A DNA stretch of 64,000 nt from Magnetovibrio blakemorei (GTDB lineage: Bacteria; Pseudomonadota; Alphaproteobacteria; Rhodospirillales; Magnetovibrionaceae), in assembly GCF_001746755.1 (NCBI RefSeq), contig NZ_MCGG01000029.1, forward strand, positions 21,781-85,780, in the 5' to 3' direction. Position 1 is the stretch's first letter; each line of letters starts with the position of its first letter. This document shows, one piece after another, positions 16,442 to 26,120 of this stretch. A program made the translations under genes and the position numbers. Below the pieces are notes generated by a model. The model was not told where the DNA came from. It searched no databases and was given only the letters and a program-made list of their open reading frames with translations.

Positions 16442-17724
16442 GGGCGGACATGAATATGGACAGCCCCGATGGCCTTCGCGCGGTGACGAATGTGGACGAG
16501 CAGTCCCACGTGGGCGGATGGCGCGCCAAAACTGTCCGGGTGCTGAAGACTGTATTGGCCCGTCTGGATGTTGAACCCCAACCGCCATCCTTTGATCTGG
16601 TTGCGATGCAGACGGCAGCTATGGGGCCCGCCGTATTACCCGTTCAGCCGCGCTCGAAGTATCCCGATATTTTGACCCGTACACTTGATGCATTGCACAG
16701 CCCCGTTGTCGTGGTTGGACCGCGCCGGAACATTTCGCACGTCAATACAGAAGCCCGTGAACTGTTTGGTGACAAGATTGTGGGGCGCAATTTAGCGCTG
16801 TTCTTTCGTGAACCCATCGCCCTTGATATGCTCAATGAAGTGTTGAGCGAAGGCGGCACGCGCAGCCTGGAAGTCAATCTGGACGTGCCCATCCGTCGTC
16901 AATACAAGCTGGTCATTTCCCGTTTGTCTTTGGTGCCTTTAGAAACACCACACGCGGTTTTGGAATTTCAGGAAACGACCTTGATGAAGCGCACGGAATC
17001 CATGCGCTCCGAATTTGTCGCTAATGTCAGTCACGAATTGCGTTCGCCGTTGGCGACGTTGATTGGTTTTATCGAAACCATGCAATCGGGCTACTCAGAG
17101 ACCGACCCTCAAGACCGGAACGCACATATTCGTTTTTTAGGTATCATGGAAGGCGAAGCGCAACGCATGAGCCGCATGATCGACGATCTGTTGTCGTTGA
17201 CGAATGTTGAATTGCGCGAACACGAACGCCCCCGTGGGCAGGTGGATTTAAAAGGCCTGTTGCGCGAAGTTATCGACACATTGGTGGCGCGTGGCCGCCG
17301 TGCCGATGTGGAGATCGTGCTCAGTCTTCCAGACGTCGTGCCGTGTGTCTGCGGAGATCGCGATCAATTGATTCAGGTCTTTCATAACCTCATCGTCAAC
17401 GCCGTGAAATATGGCGGCAATGGTGGGCGCGTCGAGGTGAATGTGAAGGCGACGGAGAATGGCTTGCCCGATGGCGGGCACGGTGTGCAAATCGGCGTGC
17501 GCGACTTTGGTGACGGCATCGCGTCCGAACACATCCCCCGCCTGACGGAGCGCTTTTATCGCATCGACAAAGGTCGCTCGCGGGACATGGGCGGTACGGG
17601 GTTGGGGCTGGCCATCGTCAAGCACATCATCAACCGCCACCGGGGCCGCTTTCACATCGAAAGCGTATTGGGTGAAGGTTCCACGTTTACGGTGCGCCTA
17701 CCCGCATACAAAGGTGGCGCGTGA
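16438..17724 (+). CDS. phoR: PhoR-like sensor histidine kinase
   Basis: This 428-residue kinase has a PAS-like region at about 78-185, the HisKA dimerisation segment with phospho-acceptor His at about 199 ([16 protein letters not shown]), and a HATPase domain with N-box ([13 protein letters not shown]), G1 (DFGDGI) and G2 ([13 protein letters not shown]) motifs. The SHELRSPL context and the phoB gene next door point to PhoR, the phosphate-starvation sensor. Unlike most PhoR proteins I see no N-terminal membrane segment, so this one looks soluble. The GTG at 16438 overlaps the GAPDH stop; an ATG at 16450 is an alternative start. No pst or phoU genes are in the window. Confidence 0.8.
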   Translation: MRADMNMDSPDGLRAVTNVDEQSHVGGWRAKTVRVLKTVLARLDVEPQPPSFDLVAMQTAAMGPAVLPVQPRSKYPDILTRTLDALHSPVVVVGPRRNISHVNTEARELFGDKIVGRNLALFFREPIALDMLNEVLSEGGTRSLEVNLDVPIRRQYKLVISRLSLVPLETPHAVLEFQETTLMKRTESMRSEFVANVSHELRSPLATLIGFIETMQSGYSETDPQDRNAHIRFLGIMEGEAQRMSRMIDDLLSLTNVELREHERPRGQVDLKGLLREVIDTLVARGRRADVEIVLSLPDVVPCVCGDRDQLIQVFHNLIVNAVKYGGNGGRVEVNVKATENGLPDGGHGVQIGVRDFGDGIASEHIPRLTERFYRIDKGRSRDMGGTGLGLAIVKHIINRHRGRFHIESVLGEGSTFTVRLPAYKGGA

Positions 17725-17744
17725 ACCAAATGTGCTTACAGCAC

Positions 17745-17762
17745 GTGTCACGTATTCGTAAC
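17745..17762 (+). promoter_or_regulatory. Candidate Pho box upstream of phoB
   Basis: Two 7-mers, gtgtcac (17745-17751) and tcgtaac (17756-17762), are separated by 4 bases in the arrangement of PhoB half-sites (consensus CTGTCAT, 11-base period). The match is partial. It lies in the 149-base gap between the phoR-like gene and phoB, where autoregulation by PhoB would be expected. The rest of the gap has no other clear feature. Confidence 0.35.
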
Positions 17763-17873
17763 AAAACAGACATGAAAGCGTAAGCCCTCAGCCATACAGT
17801 CGGGCGTAAGCGTTACCGATTTCTATCGGTTCGCAAAACGTTATTGTTCGCTGTATCGCCAGAGGATCACCAC

Positions 17874-18563
17874 ATGCCGACCGTTCTCGTTGCTGAAGAT
17901 GAACCGCCGTTATCCGAAGTCCTGACCTACAATTTGGGACGCGCCGGGTTTGACACACTTGTCGCCATGGATGGTAACGAAGCGCTCCAACAGGTTCAAC
18001 AGAACCATCCCGATGTGCTGATTTTGGATTGGATGATGCCTGGCATGTCGGGTATCGAGGTGTGTCAGAGCATTCGCAAATTGCCCGAAGTCAAAAGCCT
18101 TCCCATTTTGATGCTGACGGCGCGGGGCGATGAAATGGACCGCGTACAAGGTCTTGATGCTGGCGCGGACGATTATATGGTGAAGCCGTTTTCCCCTCGT
18201 GAACTGGTGGCCCGAGTGCGCGCTTTGTTGCGGCGTTCGCAACCCAGTGCAGATGATTCGATGTTGTTGTTTGGCGACATCAAACTCAACACCGTTCAAC
18301 ATAAAGTCACCGCTTATGACAAAACCGTTAAACTCGGGCCCACGGAATATCGGTTGCTCAAGTTTTTGATGGAATGTCCGGGTCGGGTGTATTCGCGTGA
18401 AATCTTGCTGGATCGGGTGTGGTCCAACGGCGTACATGTGGAAAGCCGAACGGTTGACGTTCACATCCGTCGTCTACGTAAAGCGTTGTTGGATGCGGGC
18501 GGTGTCGATCCCATTCGCACGGTGCGCGGTGCTGGCTATTCTTTGGACCAAGAAGCGCTTTAG
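17874..18563 (+). CDS. phoB: PhoB, phosphate regulon response regulator
   Basis: This 229-residue OmpR/PhoB-type regulator has a receiver domain at about 3-118 with acidic pocket EDE, phospho-acceptor Asp at about 52 (LILDWMMPG), Thr in MLTARGDE and Lys in YMVKPFSP. A winged-helix DNA-binding domain follows at about 130-226 (ETRTVDVHIRRLRKAL-like region, here ESRTVDVHIRRLRKAL). When phosphorylated it activates phosphate-scavenging genes. The ATG at 17874 follows AGAGGA at good spacing; a TTG start 10 codons upstream is less likely. It follows the phoR-like gene on the same strand. Confidence 0.9.
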   Translation: MPTVLVAEDEPPLSEVLTYNLGRAGFDTLVAMDGNEALQQVQQNHPDVLILDWMMPGMSGIEVCQSIRKLPEVKSLPILMLTARGDEMDRVQGLDAGADDYMVKPFSPRELVARVRALLRRSQPSADDSMLLFGDIKLNTVQHKVTAYDKTVKLGPTEYRLLKFLMECPGRVYSREILLDRVWSNGVHVESRTVDVHIRRLRKALLDAGGVDPIRTVRGAGYSLDQEAL

Positions 18564-18573
18564 CCTTCTGGTT

Positions 18574-19170
18574 TTAGCGTTCTGGCGATAACCTGATGGT
18601 GGCCAGAAAAGAGGACAGCGTATCAGCCAACTCACCGTTGTTGTCGATCATCACAACGTCGTCACCGCTGATGAGATATTCATGGGCGCGCTGAACGTGG
18701 AGTTTTATCTCTGCATTGCTTTCGCGTCCACGCGCTTTAAGGCGTTGGCTTAGCGTGTTTTCATCAACATTGATGTACAAAACCTTGACCGGCTTGAAGC
18801 GTGTGCGGGCGTCGTCCACCACGGTGCGTGATACGGAGACGACAACGTTGCGTCCGCGTTCCAGGTGTTGTGCCACAGCTTTGGGCACGCCATAGCGGAG
18901 CTTGCGTTCCCGCCATTCCAACAGCATGTCGCCGCGCGATAGCATGGTTTCAAACAATTCAGCAGACAGCGGGATGTGAGCATCACCCTGGATGTCTTCG
19001 GGTTGGGTGATGTAGAGGCGCGGAAATACGGTGCCCTCTTCGCCCAGTGATTTGGCGCGCGCCTCAGAAATAAGGCTGTTTTTACCCACTCCACTGGGGC
19101 CGATGACCAAAAACAAGGTGCCCCGGCGGGGCGTTTTAAAGGGGGAAAACACATTTGTATCGGTGGACAT
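18574..19170 (-). CDS. phnN: PhnN, ribose 1,5-bisphosphate phosphokinase
   Basis: PhnN makes 5-phosphoribosyl 1-diphosphate from ribose 1,5-bisphosphate in the carbon-phosphorus lyase pathway of phosphonate use. The 198-residue protein has a P-loop GPSGVGKN at about 24-31 and the guanylate-kinase-like fold landmarks: RLYIT, a central EWRERKLRYGVPK segment, VVVSVSRTVVDDA, and a lid with RLKARGRES. Lys in the P-loop is followed by Asn, where many relatives have Asp or Ser/Thr. It stands alone and converges with phoB, with 10 bases between the stops; no other phn gene is nearby. A GMP kinase-like activity is an alternative, but true Gmk has a different substrate loop. Confidence 0.78.
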   Translation of the reverse strand: MSTDTNVFSPFKTPRRGTLFLVIGPSGVGKNSLISEARAKSLGEEGTVFPRLYITQPEDIQGDAHIPLSAELFETMLSRGDMLLEWRERKLRYGVPKAVAQHLERGRNVVVSVSRTVVDDARTRFKPVKVLYINVDENTLSQRLKARGRESNAEIKLHVQRAHEYLISGDDVVMIDNNGELADTLSSFLATIRLSPER

Positions 19171-19341
19171 CGTGTAACTCCCGGAGGGGGGTGAAAGTGG
19201 TCTTGGATCTTCAGTGAGTGTCTTGGCGATGGTCGAGCAAAACGGTATAACAATGAATTGTCATATTTATCATATATGGCTCTATCAAGGGTAAAGACGT
19301 GTGGCTACTATAGTGGCACGAAACGTATGCAATGGTAAGCC

Positions 19342-20337
19342 ATGTGGCCTGAAATTTTTTGGATTTTTATCGGGGTATTTCTGGGTGTTGTCTTCACACG
19401 TGGGGTCGCATATGTGCGCGCCAACCGCTTGGCAGCTCAGGGAGGCACTTCTGCAGATAAAGACAGGCATGAAGAAGAATTGGAGCGGTATCGGCGCAGT
19501 CAGGTCTTTGCCAACATCGGCACTTGGGACTGGTCGATCAAACCGGATATCTTGCACTGGTCCGATGAAATTTATCGCATGTTTGGCTATACGCCCGGTG
19601 AAGTGACGCCGTCCTATCAGCTGTTTATGCAATCCGTACATAAAGACGACCTTCAGCGTGTTCAAGCTGCGGAAAAAGCTTGTCTGGAGGATAAAGAACC
19701 ACACGATATTGAATACCGCGTGGTGTGGCCCGACGGCACCGTAAGGTGGTTGCGTGAGACCGGGGACGTGTTGTTCGATGCGGCGGGGGAGGCCGTGCAG
19801 TTTACCGGCGTGGTTCGAGATGTCACGACCAGCAAAATGAAGATGGATCACATTCGCCATCTTGCTCATTTTGATGGACTGACGGGCCTTGCCAACCGGG
19901 AGTTTTTCCGCGCCCATTTGAAAGAGGCTCTGGACCGGGCTGACCGACATGGTTCGATGGTTGCATTGGTGTTCATGGATCTGAACAAATTCAAACCGAT
20001 CAACGATACCCATGGGCACGCCTATGGTGATCAGGTGTTGATGGCCGTTTCACAAAACATGAAGCTTGCGATCCGCAGCGTCGATCAAATCGCCCGCGTT
20101 GGCGGCGATGAGTTTGTGGCGACCTTGGAAGATATCAAGTCTGCTGAAGAAGCCCTCGCCGTTGCGGATAAACTGCGGAACCTTTTCAGCGCGCCGATGA
20201 TTGTGGGAGGGCGCAGCGTCGATCTTGGCATCAGCATCGGCATCAGTCTCTATCCCCATGACGCACGCGACATCGAAGAACTGATCCACATTGCTGATAT
20301 GGCCATGTATCGGGAAAAACAAACTCGGCCGCGTTAG
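19342..20337 (+). CDS. Membrane-anchored PAS-GGDEF diguanylate cyclase
   Basis: This 331-residue protein makes cyclic di-GMP. It has one N-terminal membrane segment (about 4-22), a PAS domain at about 55-160 (IGTWDWSIKPDILHWSDEI, the PAS_3 type) and a GGDEF domain at about 170-328. The active-site motif is GGDEF at 254-258 with an intact inhibitory I-site RSVD at 245-248, so the enzyme should be active and feedback-inhibited. The ATG at 19342 was chosen; the ribosome-binding sequence is weak. Its stop lies in one arm of an inverted repeat shared with the convergent aldehyde dehydrogenase gene. The PAS ligand is unknown. Confidence 0.9.
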   Translation: MWPEIFWIFIGVFLGVVFTRGVAYVRANRLAAQGGTSADKDRHEEELERYRRSQVFANIGTWDWSIKPDILHWSDEIYRMFGYTPGEVTPSYQLFMQSVHKDDLQRVQAAEKACLEDKEPHDIEYRVVWPDGTVRWLRETGDVLFDAAGEAVQFTGVVRDVTTSKMKMDHIRHLAHFDGLTGLANREFFRAHLKEALDRADRHGSMVALVFMDLNKFKPINDTHGHAYGDQVLMAVSQNMKLAIRSVDQIARVGGDEFVATLEDIKSAEEALAVADKLRNLFSAPMIVGGRSVDLGISIGISLYPHDARDIEELIHIADMAMYREKQTRPR

Positions 20338-20352
20338 GGTCTTGACCCTAAC
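20333..20352. repeat. Inverted repeat holding both convergent stop codons
   Basis: Nine-base arms gttagggtc (20333-20341) and gaccctaac (20344-20352) are a perfect inverted repeat around two bases. The left arm contains the TAG of the diguanylate cyclase gene and the right arm the TAG of the aldehyde dehydrogenase gene. There is no U tract, so it is at best a weak bidirectional terminator. Confidence 0.75.
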
Positions 20353-21847
20353 TGAGATCGATCCAGGTGGCTTTGATTTCGGTGTATTTATCCAGTGCAT
20401 GCAAAGACTTGTCGCGGCCATTTCCGGATTGTTTGTAACCGCCAAACGGCATCGTCATGTCACCGCCGTCCCAACAGTTGACCCACATGTTGCCCGCCCG
20501 AATGCGCCTGGACAGTTTCAGGGCTTTGTTGACGTCGCCGGTCCACAGGCAGGCCGCCAAGCCATAGATGGTGTCGTTGGCAATGGCGACGGCTTCGTCG
20601 GCATCCTTAAAGGTGATGGTGGACAACACCGGGCCAAAGATTTCTTCTTGGGCGATGCGCATGGAATTTTTCACGTTGTCAAACACGGTCGGGGCGACGT
20701 AGTAGCCGCCTTGGTTGAGCAGCACGCGTTCGCCGCCGCACAGCAGCTTCGCCCCTTCGTCCTTGCCCGTTTGGATGTAATCAAGCACGCGGTCCATGTG
20801 TTTTTCTTCCACCAGTGCACCCATGGAGGTGTCCAAGTCCATGGGGTCGCCCGGTTGTAAAGTTTCGGCGACTTTGAGGACTTCGCTGATAAATTCATCC
20901 TTGATGGTGTCTTGGACAATCAGCCGCGACGCTGCCGTGCACACTTCGCCTTGGTTATAAAAAATACCGATGGCGGCGTGCTTGGCGGCCTTTTTCAAAT
21001 CCAGGCAATCGGCAAACACGACGTTGGGGGTTTTGCCGCCACATTCCAACCACACCCGTTTCATGTTGGAGCGACCGGAATATTGCAAAAACAGTTTGCC
21101 GACAGCGCCCGATCCGGTGAACGCCAAACAATCCACATCCATGTGCAGCCCCAGCGCTTGCCCCGCCGTCGGACCAAACCCGGCGACGACGTTGAGCACG
21201 CCTGCGGGCAGTCCGGCTTCCATCGCCAATTCGGCCAGACGCAAAGCGGTCAACGACGACTGTTCAGCGGGTTTGAGAACGACGGAGTTGCCCGCAGCCA
21301 ATGCCGGGCCCAGCTTCCAGCACGCCATTAACAAAGGGAAATTCCACGGCACCACGGCGGCGACCACGCCGATGGGTTCGCGGGTGATGGCGCCAAAGGC
21401 GTTGGGGCCGGATGGAGCAACTTCGTCATAAACTTTGTCGCAGGCTTCCCCGTACCAGCGCATGCAGTTTGCGGACGACGGCACGTCCACGGCGAGGCTG
21501 TCGCCAATGGGCTTGCCCACATCCAGGGTTTCCAAAATCGCCAGCTCTTCAGCGTGTTGGTCCATCAAATCTGCCAGACGGATGAGGATTTTTTTACGCT
21601 CTTTGGGGGCCATGTTGGACCACACGCCCGATTCAAAGGCGCGCCGTGCGGCGGCGACGGCCAAGTTGATGTCTTCAAGGTCGCCTTCGCCGATTTGGGC
21701 AATGACCTGACCGGTGCCGGGGTTGATGCAGTCAAAGGTTTTCCCGGATGCGGCGTCAACGGCCTTGCCATCAATGAACAGCCTGGTCGGCAAACGTAAA
21801 GACTGGGCACGGGCTTGAAGCGATTGCGTGGTGTAGGGTGAGGACAT
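20348..21847 (-). CDS. Aldehyde dehydrogenase (PuuC/betaine-aldehyde type)
   Basis: This 499-residue NAD(P)-dependent aldehyde dehydrogenase oxidises an aldehyde to its acid. Landmarks are the cofactor phrase PWNFPLLMACWKLGPALAAGN, the catalytic Glu in LECGGK, the nucleophile Cys in NQGEVCTAASRL, and EEIFGPV near the C-terminus. The sequence is most like PuuC, which acts on gamma-glutamyl-gamma-aminobutyraldehyde and related amino-aldehydes. It is followed (upstream in transcription) by two XRE-cupin regulators of the PuuR type and an omega-aminotransferase, which supports an amine-catabolism role. The ATG at 21847 was used. The exact aldehyde is not determined by the sequence. Confidence 0.87.
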   Translation of the reverse strand: MSSPYTTQSLQARAQSLRLPTRLFIDGKAVDAASGKTFDCINPGTGQVIAQIGEGDLEDINLAVAAARRAFESGVWSNMAPKERKKILIRLADLMDQHAEELAILETLDVGKPIGDSLAVDVPSSANCMRWYGEACDKVYDEVAPSGPNAFGAITREPIGVVAAVVPWNFPLLMACWKLGPALAAGNSVVLKPAEQSSLTALRLAELAMEAGLPAGVLNVVAGFGPTAGQALGLHMDVDCLAFTGSGAVGKLFLQYSGRSNMKRVWLECGGKTPNVVFADCLDLKKAAKHAAIGIFYNQGEVCTAASRLIVQDTIKDEFISEVLKVAETLQPGDPMDLDTSMGALVEEKHMDRVLDYIQTGKDEGAKLLCGGERVLLNQGGYYVAPTVFDNVKNSMRIAQEEIFGPVLSTITFKDADEAVAIANDTIYGLAACLWTGDVNKALKLSRRIRAGNMWVNCWDGGDMTMPFGGYKQSGNGRDKSLHALDKYTEIKATWIDLS

Positions 21848-21879
21848 GAGCGTTTACCGATGCGGAAAAAGGGAGGGGA

Positions 21880-22431
21880 CTAGAAGCTGGGCGGTGTGGC
21901 GGCGCTGATGATGACGGCCTCACCTTTGCCGATGTTTTTGAAGCGGTGAGGGATTTTGTTATTGATGTAATAGGAATCCCCCTCTTTCAAAACTCTGCTG
22001 TTTTGTCCCACCGTCAGTTCAATGGTGCCTTGAATAACCATTCCGGCCTCTTCGGAATTGTGGGTGAGCATGTCTGCGCCGGAGTGTGCACCCGGCTCGT
22101 AGCGTTCGTGCAAAAACCGCAATTTGCGGTCTTTGCGGTTTGCGCCGACGATTTTGAGATGGGCACCGTTCTCAAAAAATTCAACCAAATCACCCTTGGC
22201 GAAGAAAATTTTGTCATCGTCTTCATTCATGTCCATGGTCAAAAATTCGATCAAAGACAGGGAAAAGCTATTGAGCACCTTCTTTAAGGAATCCACAGAT
22301 GGGCTGACGCGACTTTGTTCGATCAGCGAAATGGTGCTGTTGGTGACGCCTGCGCGCTTGGCGACTTCGCGTTGGGAGAGGCCGTACATTGTGCGCAGCG
22401 CTTTGAGACGGGTGCCGATATCACTGTCCAT
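21880..22431 (-). CDS. XRE-cupin transcriptional regulator (PuuR-like), copy 1
   Basis: This 183-residue regulator has an N-terminal helix-turn-helix (about 7-62, LSQREVAKRAGVTNSTISLIE) and a C-terminal cupin domain (about 105-180) with the AHSGADMLTHNSEEAGMVIQG and YYINNKIPHRFKN segments. PuuR-type proteins repress polyamine or amino-acid catabolic genes and sense the substrate through the cupin. The ATG at 22431 was chosen; the frame is open for 20 more codons. It lies about 30 bases upstream of the aldehyde dehydrogenase start and about 70 bases downstream of a paralogue on the same strand, so the three genes are probably cotranscribed. Confidence 0.88.
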   Translation of the reverse strand: MDSDIGTRLKALRTMYGLSQREVAKRAGVTNSTISLIEQSRVSPSVDSLKKVLNSFSLSLIEFLTMDMNEDDDKIFFAKGDLVEFFENGAHLKIVGANRKDRKLRFLHERYEPGAHSGADMLTHNSEEAGMVIQGTIELTVGQNSRVLKEGDSYYINNKIPHRFKNIGKGEAVIISAATPPSF

Positions 22432-22455
22432 GGGGGAGCCTTTGTTCCTGTTGTC

Positions 22456-22467
22456 AATTATATTAAA
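22456..22467. promoter_or_regulatory. Candidate operator, copy A of a shared motif
   Basis: The 12-mer aattatattaaa lies 25-36 bases upstream of the first XRE-cupin start. A near copy with one mismatch (aattctattaaa at 23099-23110) lies 42-53 bases upstream of the second regulator's start, in the same orientation. The sharing suggests a common binding site; AT-rich background makes chance possible. Confidence 0.3.
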
Positions 22468-22502
22468 CACCCAAGCCCCGGTCGACGGCAATCATTATTC
22501 CC

Positions 22503-23057
22503 TTAAAAGCTGGGCGGGGTGCAGGCGCTGACCACTTCGCATTCATCGTCGCTGACATTGCGAAAGCGATGCGCAATGCGGGATTCAAAATAATAGGCAT
22601 CGCCCGGTCCCAAAATGCGCTTTTGCTTGCCCACCGTGACCTCCAGACGACCGCGAATGATGACGCCGCCTTCTTGAGAATCGTGGCGCAGCATGGCCTT
22701 GCCCGTGTCCGCGCCGGGGCTATAGCGTTCGCGCAAGATTTGCAGGCTTTGCCCCGCTCGTCCGGTTCCGACCTGAAGGTAAGAAATGCGCCCGTCGGCA
22801 ATTTCCGTGAGCTCGTCGGCCTGAAAGAACACTTGATGCGGGGCTTCGTCGGCCAGGGCAAAAAAGTTGGACAGCGACAACGGCACGCCGTCCAAGATGC
22901 GCTTGAGCATGCCAACGGACGGATTGGTGCGATTGTTTTCGATCAACGATATCATCGCATTGGTGACGCCTGAACGCTCTGCCAGGTCCCGCTGTGACAT
23001 GCCCTGGCTGCGTCGGACTTGGCGCAACCGCGCGCCGATGTTGATGTCTTGAGACAT
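22503..23057 (-). CDS. XRE-cupin transcriptional regulator (PuuR-like), copy 2
   Basis: This 184-residue regulator is a clear paralogue of the downstream one: N-terminal helix-turn-helix (about 8-63, MSQRDLAERSGVTNAMISLIE) and a C-terminal cupin (about 108-182) with GADTGKAMLRHDSQEGGVIIRG and a PSF C-terminus shared with copy 1. It probably represses the divergent aminotransferase operon and/or its own. ATG at 23057 was chosen over a GTG four codons upstream. The intergenic region to the aminotransferase (23058-23219) is AT-rich and contains one copy of the shared candidate operator. Two tandem paralogues suggest separate ligands or graded control. Confidence 0.88.
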   Translation of the reverse strand: MSQDINIGARLRQVRRSQGMSQRDLAERSGVTNAMISLIENNRTNPSVGMLKRILDGVPLSLSNFFALADEAPHQVFFQADELTEIADGRISYLQVGTGRAGQSLQILRERYSPGADTGKAMLRHDSQEGGVIIRGRLEVTVGKQKRILGPGDAYYFESRIAHRFRNVSDDECEVVSACTPPSF

Positions 23058-23098
23058 GGCAAAATCCACTGTTAAATATATCGCTAAAATATAGTCAT

Positions 23099-23110
23099 AA
23101 TTCTATTAAA
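23099..23110. promoter_or_regulatory. Candidate operator, copy B of a shared motif
   Basis: The 12-mer aattctattaaa, continuing to aattc, sits in the divergent promoter region between the second XRE-cupin regulator and the aminotransferase gene. It matches copy A upstream of the first regulator at 11 of 12 positions and has AATT at both ends six bases apart, a loose palindrome. Confidence 0.3.
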
Positions 23111-23219
23111 TTCAAGATGTTGTGATTTTCAAGGAAACCATTATTAAAAGGATGTTCGCCCTGATACCGTCGTCGTTTCGCTTCTTCCAATGACACCGGT
23201 GTTTTCAGGAGTTACCCAC

Positions 23220-24536
23220 ATGTTCAGCCCCAACGATTTAGAAGCCTACTGGATGCCGTTTACGGCCAACCGGGCGTTCAAATCCAGCCCCCGTATGTTG
23301 GTGGCGGCAAAAGACATGCATTACACCAGCGCGGATGGCCGGCAAATTCTGGATGGCACGTCGGGCCTGTGGTGCTGCAACGCCGGGCATGGACGGGCGA
23401 AAATCACCGAAGCGATCCAACGCCAAGCCGCAGAAATGGATTATGCGCCGCCCTTTCAAGTTGGTCATCCGGCTGCGTTTGAACTGGCCAATCGCTTGAC
23501 CGACATTATGGCGGGTGATCTCAATCACGTGTTTTTCACCAATTCCGGATCTGAGGCGGTCGATACCGCGCTGAAAATCGCCTTGGCCTATCACAAGGCC
23601 TGTGGCAACGGCGGGCGGGTGAAATTCATTGGCCGCGACAAGGGCTATCACGGTGTGGGCTTCGGCGGCATCAGCGTCGGCGGGTTGGGGGGCAATAAAA
23701 AGCAGTTCGGCAATCAATTGCCCGGTGTCGATCACATGCCGTTTTTTTACGACAAAGCCACGTCGGCCTTTTCCAAGGGTCAGCCAGTACACGGCGCAGA
23801 CATTGCCGACGACTTGGAAGCCATCATCACCCTGCACGATGCATCCACCGTGGCCGCCGTCATTGTCGAACCGGTGGTGGGTTCGGCGGGTGTGTTTGTG
23901 CCGCCCAAGGGCTACTTGGAACGTTTGCGCGCCATTTGCGACAAGCACGGCGTGTTGCTGATCTTTGATGAAGTGATCACCGGGTTTGGCCGTTTGGGCA
24001 CCGCCTTTGGTGTCGACAAATTTAAAGTCGTTCCCGATTTGGTGACCACCGCCAAGGGTTTGAATTCCGGTACCGTGCCCATGGGGGCGGTGTTCGCGCG
24101 TGATGGTATTTACCGAGCCATCGTGGACGGTGCCCCCGAAGGTGCTATTGAACTGTTTCACGGCTACACCTATTCGGCCCATCCGTTGGCCTGTGCGGCG
24201 GCATTGGCGGCGCAAGCCGTTTACAAGGAAGAAGACCTGTTTGCCCGGGCGGGCGCGTTGGAGACCTATTGGCAAGGCGCCGCTCATGCCTTGAAAGAGG
24301 CCCAACACGTCGTCGACATCCGCAACATCGGTTTGGTTGCGGGCATTGAATTGGCCCCGCGCGCAGGCAAACCGGCGGCACGCGCTTTTGATGTTTTTTT
24401 GAAAGCTTTTGAGAAGGGCTTGTTGATCCGCACCACGGGTGACACCATCGCCTTGTCGCCCCCCTTGATCATTTCCAAAACTGAAATCGATCAGATTTTT
24501 TCCACCCTGTTAGATATCCTCAAGGAAACGGCTTAA
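23220..24536 (+). CDS. Omega-amino acid:pyruvate aminotransferase (class III, PLP)
   Basis: This 438-residue class III aminotransferase moves the terminal amino group of an omega-amino acid such as beta-alanine to pyruvate. Landmarks are the start LEAYWMPFTANRAF, the substrate/cofactor segment NSGSEAVDTALKIALAYH, the Asp motif LIFDEVITGFGRLG and the PLP Lys in VTTAKGLNSGTVPMGAV. The opening phrase is typical of beta-alanine-pyruvate transaminases. The ATG at 23220 follows AGGAG. It is three bases upstream of mmsA, which takes malonate semialdehyde, the expected product from beta-alanine, to acetyl-CoA. This pairing supports the assignment; GABA or taurine are alternative substrates. Confidence 0.87.
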   Translation: MFSPNDLEAYWMPFTANRAFKSSPRMLVAAKDMHYTSADGRQILDGTSGLWCCNAGHGRAKITEAIQRQAAEMDYAPPFQVGHPAAFELANRLTDIMAGDLNHVFFTNSGSEAVDTALKIALAYHKACGNGGRVKFIGRDKGYHGVGFGGISVGGLGGNKKQFGNQLPGVDHMPFFYDKATSAFSKGQPVHGADIADDLEAIITLHDASTVAAVIVEPVVGSAGVFVPPKGYLERLRAICDKHGVLLIFDEVITGFGRLGTAFGVDKFKVVPDLVTTAKGLNSGTVPMGAVFARDGIYRAIVDGAPEGAIELFHGYTYSAHPLACAAALAAQAVYKEEDLFARAGALETYWQGAAHALKEAQHVVDIRNIGLVAGIELAPRAGKPAARAFDVFLKAFEKGLLIRTTGDTIALSPPLIISKTEIDQIFSTLLDILKETA

Positions 24537-24539
24537 GTC

Positions 24540-26045
<1,506 letters not shown>

Positions 26046-26120
26046 AAAAGATCTCTATCATTTTTGAGGGCTAAGCCTTACACAGTCGCCAGTTGGGTCT
26101 AAATGTATTGAGGTCAAAGC

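Noticed and set aside
23238..24308. Long minus-strand frame of 356 codons
   Set aside because: It lies wholly opposite the conserved aminotransferase gene and its residues look like a back-translation shadow (rich in His, Gly, Arg) with no family features.
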